From contig OZ020489.1 of assembly GCA_963971405.1 (NCBI GenBank), positions 12,958,001-13,022,000 of the forward strand: a DNA stretch of 64,000 nucleotides, in the 5' to 3' direction. How positions within the stretch are numbered: position 1 is the stretch's first letter; each line of letters starts with the position of its first letter. Under the pieces are notes generated by a model that was not told the origin of the DNA, did no database searches, and was given only the letters and a program-made list of their open reading frames with translations. Shown in pieces: positions 10,901-22,900 of this stretch. This stretch comes from Psococerastis gibbosa (Eukaryota; Arthropoda; Insecta; Psocodea; Psocidae). The position numbers and the translations under genes are program-made.

Positions 10901-13900
10901 ACGTATAGACGCCTCTCCGAAGCAGCGCAGCGTCCGGTGATGGTCAGTGTGTACGACCCCTTAGGGACACCTCAGGGGTAAGACCTAGTCCAGCCCTCTC
11001 GCTGTGCAGGCCACAAGCTCTCCTTGCCTGACGAGCCACATGCGGGTAAATTAGGAATGAATATAGTAAAAAATATGAATTAGAAAATGACAAGATTGAG
11101 TTGAGTGTCAGTGATTACTTTTATATATTCAGTTTTGTGATGTCGCGATGCCAAAAAAGTGCACTACGACGTTTGTCTTTCTTTCACAGTTTTTTTTATA
11201 ATGCACTACTTTTTCAGGAGTTGCTGTTCTGCGAAACGTGTGACGCAGTATTCTGCAACCTGTGCACCGGATCCGGGCACCATGGGCAGGGTACCAGTCC
11301 CACCACCAGTGGCGAGCACACCATCATACCCTTCTCTATTGCCATTAAGCGCATGTCGGAAATTTTACTCTACAAGGCCAACGAATGTATATCAAAGGTA
11401 TAATTTTTAAATCCTAAAACTGCTTAAATATGACTACAAGCTTGCGTTTACGGCTCCCTGATCCTGGCCGATGCGATGATGACGTAGCCGTCACTGGTGA
11501 TAAAATTTCGACCATCCTCGAGGCAGCCGGTGTCGAGGTCGAGCCATGCTGGCCCGGTCTTTTCGTCGTCCCTGGAGGGCGTCTCCGTGAAGGAGCTGGT
11601 GACAAACGTCGGGTCTGGCGTAGGCGCAGGGCCCGCCGCTGCTGGTGGAGCTGCACCTGCAGCTGCAGCGCCTGCTGCGGCCGAGAAGAAGGAGAATAAA
11701 AAGAAGGAATAGTCTGAACACCGAGTCCGACGACGACATGAGCTTTGGACTCTTAATAATAATATAATAATAATAAACGTCTTATATTTACGGGGCGAGA
11801 CTTAAGACTAGAAAGTCTTTCTCTGCCTAACCCACGTCCAAAAACATTACAATTTACAAAATACATACGCTTAACTTAAACAATCTTATTCTAACAATGC
11901 ACAAAAAGAACTTATTCAAAACGTGGCGTGACGTAAAAGGACACACAGTACACTAAATATCTAGACAGTAATCTTATTCTAAAGCTCTTCTGTTCCTAGC
12001 AATTTTTTCAGCAACTGGCTTTTGAACCCACGAATCTTTGGCTGCGATCTAATTTCCTTATCTAGGGAGTTCCACTGGCGGCAGACATTTACAAAAAAAG
12101 AACTACCATATAAAGCTGTGTTATGTCGAGGTATTCGCAATACAAGTCCATTTCTATGGGAATTCAATGGCTTTAGGCGGTCATAGATATATGAAGGAGC
12201 TGCACTATTCAAAACCTTATATGCTAATAATAGCGAGTGGAAAGTTCTTCTTTCACCTAATTTTAGCCACTGTGCCTTGCTTTTTGACTCTTTGCCTTCT
12301 TGACTACTTAATTTTTTTTATAATCAGGTGGGCTAGATGGGCATCCGGCGCTCAGCCACTCAACGTTTCCGCGGTAGTTTCCTCGTGTAAGCTGGTGGTA
12401 CTCGCCATAAGCCTAATATAGTCAAAAGCAAGCTATTGAAATTGTGCAGTAATATACTGCGCCTGTTCCTTTGTTTTTTCATTTGTCGCTATTTTCTTTT
12501 TTTTATGTTGGAACCCGGGTTGAGTGAGGTTGCCAGATTTCCCCAGTTTCCTCGCTATTGGCAATGCTTAGCTTATGTTTTGGCGCCATCTATTCCATTT
12601 TATTATGTCGTTGGGTACAATAATCAACACTTTTACTTGGTGGCGATAATAGAGTTGTTTCTTTGAGAAATTCAAAAGGGATGCTGTACATGCAGTAGTA
12701 CAATAATGAAGTATTTCGGATGTATAAATATCCTAATAAACCGCCTCCAAAGCCTTAGGAGGCTTGAGCGGAGGTGGTATGGCTGCTAACCTAAAACATT
12801 TGAACAATTTTTGTTGTGAAAAATTTAGTTATTAACAATTAATTATAATTATTGGACAAAACAAAGCAAACGTCATAATTATGACAGTCTTAATGGTAGT
12901 TCATTATGTGACATGTCCACTAAAATTGGATGGTGAGAGATGCCCTTGGAATACTTTTTACAATGCTTGTTGTTTACATTTCAGCTGTCAGAAGCGCAAG
13001 ATGCTGTACGCAGTGAGCTGCAGCGATTGGACTCGGCGACGGAGCGTGCCATAGAGCAGGTCAACTTGACAATCAGTGAGGCGTCTGCCATATTGGAGGC
13101 CAGGAGACAGCAATTGCTGACTGCTGTAGCGACAGTGGCGCAGGAGAAGCGGAAGGTTCTCGAAGAGCAGCTTAGCATTATAGAGGGGGAGAAGAATAAG
13201 GTAAATGAAGTTGTTAAGTAGTTTGAGTAGGCTACTGTGGTAATCAATGAGGCAGGTAATTTTGGAGGCGAGACGGGAATTGCTGACTGGTGTAGGCACA
13301 ATGGCGCAGCTGAGGGTCATAAAGGGGGAGAAGAATAAGGTAAATGAAGTTATTGAGGAGGTAATCAATGCGGTGTTGACAAATTAAGAGACCAGAAAGG
13401 ATGAACCTCTGCAATTTGGGAGGTGAAGGACGGTGAAGCGTCGTGGAAAACCGAGGGGACTGGAGGGCGAAGCCGGAAGAAGAAAAGGAGGGAGGCAGAA
13501 CTGCTGTAGCGACAGTGGTGCAGGAGAAGCGGAAGGTCCTCGAAGAGCAACTAAGCAACATTGAGCCTTAAGGAGGAAAAGGATTTGGTAAATAGAAGTA
13601 TCGAGGTGTCAATGTCATAATTATATGTGGATGATGAAGGAAAAAGAGGAGCAGCCACTCCATGTGGCGGAGATGAGAATGTTACGCTGGGCAGCTGGAG
13701 TAACGCTGGCAGATAGGCGAAGCAACGACCAGATCAGAGCTGAGTTGACTTCTGCTAACGTTGCTCTCAAGCTCAGTGAAAAACGAAAACGTCTGCTATG
13801 GCATGGGGATGTCCAAAAACGAGGTAAGCCTGACCTTAGAAGGGTTGAGGAGATTTTGGTCTCAGGAATCAGAGGAGAAAGACTAATGATGACACTGTTG

Positions 13901-16900
13901 AGAAAGATTCAGGCAGACATGGAACAACTCACACCAAGACACCCTAGAGGGCTGTGGAAGCGCTAATGCCGCACCGCCGACCCCCGTAGGGTATAAGGCG
14001 GATAAGTAAGTAGAGACCAAGAAAATAAGCGTGTCTATGTAATGTACAGTAACACGATTTATCCCCTGTAGGTAGACAAGTTAACTGTTTTGGCGTCTAA
14101 ATCCATGCAACCAAGAGTTATGTTTAAAGAGTTTTCTTATTGCGGATGTAAGAAGTTCTCGACAAGCGCAGGACAGGCCTCAGCGTCCAAAATCTTCGGA
14201 AGTGCATTCAGAATGGACTTTTTTGCGCCAACCAATCAACAACCCATTTGTCCCTGTGACCCGGTTCATGCGGACGATTCGGGACGCGCGAGTTACAGAC
14301 GTTTTTTCATTTTAGCAAATGGGTAGTTTGAAAACCACAGAGTAGTCAACTTCAGAAGATTTTCCCCTCACCCAGAACACGTCAAAAATCAAGCTTGTGA
14401 AGGTTTTCCAACTATCCATTTGCCACGATAGAAAAATAACGTCCGCAACTCGCGCGTGCCAAATCATCCATGTTTACTGGGCATATGATAAATCTTCGGC
14501 CATAATATATATATATATATATATTTAAATAATATATTTTAAAATGTATTTGCGTGATTGTCTTAAGCTCCTGTTCTGTGAGAATTACTGTGAAGAGGGC
14601 GTTTGTTTTCACTATAAGATCAGGTTTTTGGGTCTTAAAATCCTCGAAATATGTAGTTCGCGCTTGAATGGTCTAGTTAATACCATTTGAAACACAAAAT
14701 TCTTCTATTTCTATTTATAAAGTGCTGAATTGGTTACGGTGGTTTGTCAAGGTGCAGTCAGAATGTGGGATGGTTCAGAACAGGTCACAGGTGAGACCGA
14801 TACCGTAGTAGTTTTGCCTAAAAAGAAGCTAACGTTGCACTGCGCTTCCGATTTGATCACAATTTACTTAGGTGCCCATTCCATTGACCGGCTAGGGCTA
14901 TTTCCAAAAACGGTGACGTGGTAGCAGATATTCAAGACTTAGGTGGCGTTTCCACCGACCTCGCATTGCAGAATTGACGGAAATGTTTATTTTTCTCTAT
15001 GCCATAGTTAAAATTGATCAATGATCATACAGTAAAATCACGAAAAAACAAACTAAAATTAAAAAATGGCTTCATGGGATATGTTAATTACAAACATTTT
15101 AATAGATTTCTATAAAAAGAAAAAGAAACATTTCCGTCAATGTTATTTGCAATCTGCAATGCGAGGTCGGTGGAAACGCTACCTAAGTCTTGAATGTCTG
15201 CTACCACGTCACCGTTTTTGGAAATAGGCCTAGCCGGTCAATGGAATGGGGGCCTAACATTGCTTCACCACAGACAATAATATAACAATTCACCAGAGAT
15301 TTTTTGCGTTCACTCACTCTGCTGCCAATTATTAAGCGACAATCAAAGGGGGGAAAGCCTTATAAGTGTAAAAATCAAATATTAATCGTAGAGTTGTCAA
15401 AAATATCAGGAGAAACAGAAAAAAAATTCTGAACATTTTGACACTGGTATGTATTTTATTTATTTCTAATACAGATTGGCCACAATTATTGAGTTTTATT
15501 TGTACAAAAAAAATGTGTTGTAGTCCCGAGGAAGGAGTTCAAGAACTGTGGCCAACTGGTGCTAGTGAATGAAATGAAATGAAATGAAAAATGTCTTTAT
15601 ATTAGGAGAGCTTTAGCGCCGAAGGGCTACTCTACGAGTTAACCTATTTAAGTTCACAACTTATTTTTCAAATTAATAATATACAATTTTTCCTGAAAAT
15701 AAAAAAAACAACATAAGAAAAACAGAGAAAATAATAATGAAATTTCATTTTTTCATTAAGGTGGCTCCATCGGCCCGTGAGGACCTCTCGCCTGTCGCAC
15801 CAAACCCCTCGAAAGCGCGCGATTCTCCGCGAACTCCCTCCATGCGTCCATAATAATGGAACAGGATTCAATCAATCAATTTTAACATCCCAGTACAGTA
15901 ATACAGTTACAATAGTAGCCCCCCGCAGGATTCCATAGCCTGAGGCGTTTTCATAGACCCTGTGCCCGAAGGCAGATTTTATGCAGGAGTACTGCTGGGA
16001 GATCTGTCATTAGAGCAATTAGCTTACCACAAAAACACTTCTGCTGATTTAACTCTGCTGAGCTTCTAAATCTCTGTTTGGTTCTTAGCGACAAATTGCT
16101 CGTACATATGTATATCATTCGATTTAAAGTTAATTAAATTAATAAGTAATATAAAGTACCTATCAGGAATGGCATGTTGCTAAACCACGTCTGGGTTAAC
16201 GTTGCACGAATTTAGCGGTTTATTTGTAAGTTTTATTGACGTAGGTTCTTTTTAATATAACTATATAAATATATTGTACAGTAATAATTAGAGATTGTTT
16301 GCTAAGCTTATAGGTCATAGAGGATGCTAACATCTCACCTGAGACTGGAGATAGTTAGCATGTGATAAAATGCTGTACAGTTTATTTATGAATTTTGTCT
16401 AAACCAGGCATGTTATAGTATCGTCTTGAAGATACAGTAATAAATGCATTAGCGAGATAGTGTTCACCGTATGTGACTCGTTCCCGTACTTCGTTAAGAC
16501 AAGCTAACGTCTGTTACAACGTCAATTCCTGTGCCAATTCCGCAGGACCGACAGGACAATACCTCGATGTTAGTGACTTCCATCGCGACATTAAGAACCG
16601 CAGCCGTGAACGGTGGCAGCAGTCTTGGGATGGTGACGACAGAGGTCGCTATTGCCACTCTATTCTCCCTCAGGTGGCTTGGAGTGGGTGGTTCGAGACC
16701 CTCAACTTGTCTAGGGGGGTGGCGACGGGGGCTTCGCGTCTGATCTCGGGCCACACTAGGGCCAAGAGTCATCTTTGGCGGATGTCAATTATTGAGTCCG
16801 CAGCTTGCGACCTGTGCGACCAACTAGAAACCGTAGAGCACATCCTATGGGATTGCCCACGCATTGTGGCAGCCGCAAGGGCAGGACTCGCGACAGCCAT

Positions 16901-19900
16901 CCGCCAGGGTCTGGGCGTGTCTCTCACTAACGTGAGGGACATTGTCGCGGTGGCTCTTGAAAGAGACGCGGGCCAGTGATTCAACTCCTGGTCAAGGTGT
17001 TGAGCGCGGTCACAACCCTCTAGGCTTTCGGGCTAAACGAACTCCCGGCCTATCTTTTGGCTAAGCCAAGTGGCCTTTAAATAAAAAAAAATAAAAAAAA
17101 AAAAACAACAACGTCAATGGTTAGCATTCCTCAACTTGTCTATTGTCACATGTAGTCCGTGTGGGTTGACATCGTGGACGTGAACCAGTTTGCCAACGGC
17201 CAAAATTCCTACGGAAACAATACTAATATTGCGAAGGGTAAAGTTCAATGGGCCACTGCGAGTTGGCCTACGTCCATACAAAGTTCTTCAAATAATGTGG
17301 GTGATGGGGTAGCACAAACCTCGGGCTACAAGTAATCTGAAGTACCCAGATGGAAATAATATAAGTTCGAAGATGTATGCACGTACCTAAGTAGTGGGTC
17401 ATAAAAGCAATAGTTGTGCATATCATTGTGTTAGGCGGGGTTTCCACCGACCTCTCATTGCAGAATGCACATACGTTGACGTGGTAGCAGACATTCAAGA
17501 CTTAGGCGGGGTTTCCACCGACCTCTCATTGCAGAATGCAAATGACAATGAGTTTTACTCTATGCCATAGTTAAAATTGATCAATGATCATAGAGTAAAA
17601 TCACAAACAAACAAACTTAAATTAAAAAATGGCGTCGTGGGATATGTTAAGTTCAAACATTTTAATAGATTTCTATAAAAAGAAAAATTCAAATTTCCGA
17701 AAATGTCATTTGCATTCTGCAATGAAAGGTCGGTGGAAACCCCGCCTAAGTCTTGAATGTCTGCTACCACGTCAATGTCTTTGCATTCTGCAATGAGAGG
17801 TCGGTGGAAACCCCGCCTTAGGGCCTCTCTGACAGTGCAGTCGGCAGAGAGATTCGGCTGTATACCCATATTTCAAATGCACTGATTCTGTTTTCCATAG
17901 CTTGTGTCAATGTCCATCCTTCCATACCATATAGAACGAACTTCTCTAGACAGGCCTAAATGCCTAGCCTCGGGCGTAAAGTGAGGCGGATGCTTTGTGT
18001 CTTAAACAACTTGCTCCAATCTTTCATTTGTTTGCCACTACTAATGTTGTGAATTGTAGGTGGAACGCGAGTGCGAAGGTCTGCAGTACCAGGTGGAAGT
18101 GCGCAACATTACCCAGCGGGTCGCCTCCTTGGCGGATAAGTTGGACTCTGCGGTCAGTTTGGCAGATCCTCGAGAGAATTCTTTTCTCGCGTGCGACTTC
18201 GCCCACAACGACGCACTCACTGTTCTCCCACAGCAGTTAAAGCGGTCAGTACTATTTTTTGTCCAGTATTATTTATTAATCGAAACCGTTTTGAATTTAT
18301 TCGCTCTCACTGTCGCCTAGAGTAGATATGAAACGACAGTTGTGCTTATGACAGGCCACGGACTGTTTTGGGTTCACCTATCATACATAGCAGCCCTGTA
18401 GCCATAGGAGAGCACACTAAGTCGGCTTGGGAGAAGAATCGGCCATGGAGGGCCGTAGCTAGATTTTTTTTTTGGGGGGGGGGGCGTCCATCTGACGACA
18501 CAGGAGGTGAGGTAACCTCAATATATTTAAAACTCAATTCTATCTATTGTACGGGCCCGGGCCCCTCTCTGGCTACGGTCTTGGGGCCATGCACACCTTC
18601 AGAACTGCTTTGGCCTATGTCATCTCTACATGAAATTCGACCGAACCCACATTCGAGAGGTGTATGGATTCGTAAAGGAAGCCCAGCTTCCTTGCCTTTT
18701 GTGAATCACGTTTCCCTTAACCAACCATCGAAAAAATCGTACCAGGTGGCCCCAGGATTCAAATTTGTCACACTCGAATGTCCCACCTGTCCTATTTATA
18801 ACTCTAGATTACCCCAAATGCGAATTACAATTTATTGTTGCAGACTTGGACGAGTTCGCACTAGTACCACGTTCCCCAGCTTGTGCACGTGGGAGATGGA
18901 AGAATCCGTGATTATTGCCAATCTGTCGGCTTCCGTCTTACTACACACAGTCGACTATCATGGCGACCCCCGTAACAGCGGTAACAGTTCTATCTAGGAT
19001 AGATGGGACATTGGCTTCCCACCAAAAATATATATTTTTTTTAATTTCTGGGGCCATCTGCCACGTCTCCTATAATCAGTCATTGAAAAGACGTGGCAGG
19101 ATGCGCCGGAAATTTTCGGTGAGAGCAAATGTCCCATATCTCTTATGTACGGTAACACTTTATTGTATTTCTCTAATAGGGGTATTCACTGTGTTGGTAG
19201 AAAAGGGGAAATAGAGAAATAACAGCCCGGCAGTGGTACCGCATACAGTACGAGCAGTTTCAATGTGATGGTGTGGGCTATATGGTAGAGAATGGTATAC
19301 TGAGTGACTATTTGGTGGAGGGCTCTAAGATGTCAAGACATGTAGCGCAGTGGTACGGACTCTGACTTTCACCCGAAAGGTTGTTGGTTCGAGTCCCACA
19401 CTGGCTACATTTTCTGGCTATGCTTCGGAGGGCATGTAAAGCAGGCGGTCCCGGGCTTTCCTAGTTGAGTGTAAGAGAGGCCTTTATAGCCCTAACTCCG
19501 CCAGGCTGGCTTAGTAATAGAAACAGTAAAAAGTCCTTATTTATTTATTTATTTATTTATTAGAAACAAAGTGAGTCAATCGACCCCACCAGCAGCATTG
19601 AGTCCACTGGTACCTTAAGTTATTCCAAGGTCAGTGTGCATACAATGAGACTATAGGTTAAGTCAAGCTCGACGTTTTGGAGTCAGTCCAACTAGTCGTA
19701 AAGTCGAGTTCACCGACTATCCCTTGGTAGTCAGACCGTGGGAGTCGACTCCACCCGGAGTTACACATCACTAATGTACCCCCAATAGTTTAAAGCTATT
19801 ACTACAGGAAAGAGTAGATGTTTTGAAAATTTATTTTGCTCTGTTCAGGTGGTGACCCTGTGACTGCTACTCTAGTCAGGGAGGAATCTCAGTCTTCCCC

Positions 19901-22900
19901 CATTCCAATTGCCATTCAAGACCTCGAGAATGGCAGCTATAGAATCAGGTTTCGCCCGAGAGATCCTGGCAGGTAGGAACTATGAAACTGAATTACTAAT
20001 ATTAGCAACCCATAGCAGCATAGGCATCGGAATCGCCTGTGGAAACACTCTGCTTCTTGTTGGAATCTATGACTCGCAAAATGAACAATCAGAAAACCCT
20101 GTGCATCCTACTGCCATATGATAGAGGCTGTCAAAAAACCCGTGAGAATATGCAAGTTGATGACTTGTGAGACGATTGTTGAGTGGCTACACTACGGGGA
20201 CGAATGTTACTCATATTATAGCGGAGCGAAACTGGACTAAGTTCAGGGGCTGACTAAGGAAAGCTAAGGAATGGTGTAACCAATAGGACATGTGAAACTT
20301 CAGGTTACAAAAGGAGGCGGAAGCCTTAGGCTGCAGTAGGAGCTACCAAATTTACCACAAAAAAAGCCTTAGCATGACCAAATGGAGTTGACTTACCCAA
20401 GGGCGTACCCGAATTTATTTTGACACGAAATCTGCGTACCATTGACATTTTCACCCACTTGATTAAGCCTAGCTCACACCTGTTAGAATGGGACCTGGGC
20501 CAATGGTATCAATGGTAAACATGTCTTAGCTAGTCCATTGTCACTCATAGTTGACGTAGGCTGACGTGGAGGACATGGACCGGTTGGCAAACCACAAAAT
20601 TAATGCGGATACTCTAACATTAATGTCAAGAAATGTAGGGGGCCATTCTTCTTCTGACTCTACAGCCCTCGATGAGGGTTGGCCTCCTCGACAACACTTC
20701 TCCAGTAGCCGGCCGCCATACCAAGTTGAATCCAGAAGATCGCGAAGACCAGTTCCCAACTCATCCTTCCAGCGTTTTCGAGGACGTCCGGCCAGTCGTC
20801 TTCCTGTCTTGCTTGCTGTGTACATCTATTTCGGCATGCGGTCGCCTGAAATTCTTATGACGTGTCCCAGCCATCTTATGCGTTTTTTATGAACTGGACT
20901 ATGTCTTCCCCATTGAGTATTGCGGCGTTGTTTCTCAAAAGGGGGCCATGGAATAATATTCAATGGGCCTCATAAGCCTACATCCATAAAAAGCCCTTCA
21001 ATATTATTATTATTGTAATGCTGAACATACAAAATAACAATTCCTCAAACCTCAAAATCACTGGGTGAACGTATGGTTGTGTAGGTACCTTCTCGAGCAA
21101 CCTTACTGACCGATTGTCTATTTCAGGCACCTCTTGAAAATCCGTATATTCGATCGGGAGGTACGAGACTGCCCAATACCGTTTGACGTGACTGCACACA
21201 ACAACCCAATCAAGACCTTTGGGACCCGGGGCTCCGGGAAGGACGAATTTCTGCAGCCCGTAGCTGTTGCTGTCGATCAGAACAATGACATGGTATGTAC
21301 TATAGGAATGTGAAAGTTACGACACCCAATCTTAGCCTTAGTGCTTTGTCAGAGCCTTAGCTCCAACTTACTCTTATTTTAACCATTCTGTATTGCTGGC
21401 GAAACTACTGCCGCTGTATTTGGTTAGCTTAGTGCTGCATAAGCGACACTAGGCTTTCCTTAGAATCGGGGCGTCGCAGCCGTTAGACAGCCTATAGCAA
21501 ACTGAGGTGTTAAATAGGAGTATGTTCGGGAAATGGGCTCAGAAGAAGATTAGGATTCATATATGGCGCTTATTCCACCTACGTCAATAGTCGATAGTAA
21601 ATGTGGTATTGACGGACATTTCAATTTTACTCTATGCCATAGTTAAAATTGATCAATGATCATAGAGTAAAATCACGCGCTGCAAACAATAACAAACTAA
21701 AATGGCGTCATGGAATATGTGAAGTACTAAAGGCGTATTTTGTTAGACGAATTCGAATTTGGATTACTAGATTTGGTGCATTTTGTTACCAAAGGGGGCG
21801 GAGCGTATTAAATGTTCGATTCTTAACCCGGATTAGAGAACAGGATTAGTATTATGTATTCAATAATATTTAATCTTGGTCGGGAGGTAGATCAGATATT
21901 CATTTTTTTTTTCTGATAAGTTTTTTTTAGTTTTGCCACGATTTTGGCTTACAAAAATTTGTTTACGCTAGGCTGACATCTTGGATTTGTGATGACTATC
22001 GTGTTAATGGTTAATATTATGCTGTTGGTGTGACTTTTTATAGGGTTTATTTTTTAAAATTTAACTGCAAAGGCTTTCGCGGCCAGAGTCATATGAAGAA
22101 TCAGTAGAAAATGGGCTGATGGTCCATAGTCGATATGAAAGTCAACTTCCATAATCAACTTTCAAATCAACCACGGCCCATCAGCCCAATTTCTACTGGT
22201 TCTTTATTTTTTTTTAGTTAGTTTTAAGTTATTTTTTATAATGGGTGATGTTGATATCATTTATTTTCTTCAAATTTTGGATTGGCGCCTTTAATTTGAA
22301 TTCATGTCTACTGCTTAGAATATAATATTTGAATATCACAATACGCTCATTTTGTTGCATTTTTTTGCTTCTTTTCCTCCTGTTCCCTGATTGGTCCAAC
22401 TTCTAATACGGATTTGTGTTCAAATGTAAAATATTCGTGTAACAAAATACGCCTTAACATTTTAATAGATTGTTTATAAAACAGTTTTCATCCATTGAAC
22501 AGATCGGTGAAGGTCGATCTTACTTCGGATCTCCTACTCTTATTAGGTTTTATTAAAAATAATAAGTGTACGAAGAAAACAAATACAAACAAAATTTCAA
22601 AAAACAAATGCGCCAAATTTCAAAAATTTGGCGCATACGTGTCAATAGAAGAAAAGTGATCAATAGTTGAAAAAACAATTGGAATGTAGTATATCAATGG
22701 AAAATTGAAATGTCCGTCAATACCACATTAACTATTGACTATTGACGTAGGAGGAATAAGCGCGTATTGATTAAAGGCAAAGCTTGTTGCAATTAAGTGA
22801 GCTTTTCTGTTCGATAGTTGTGTAGCTGTGTTAACCTGTCTAGCAATACGAATCTTGTCAAAGATCATATTATAAGTAGAGGATTTAGCAGACACATGTA

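Noticed and set aside
13262-13570. Exon 4 copies as alternative exons
   Set aside because: They have indels, stops and no good acceptor sites.
18368-18997. Long 209-residue open frame as a gene
   Set aside because: Most of it is repeat sequence. Only 18844-18980 is coding, as TRIM exon 6, fixed by splice sites and filamin homology.
18060-21292. Joining exon 5 directly to exon 8 as the main transcript
   Set aside because: It is in frame but cuts the filamin repeat in half; exons 6 and 7 fit by phase and homology. Kept only as a possible isoform.
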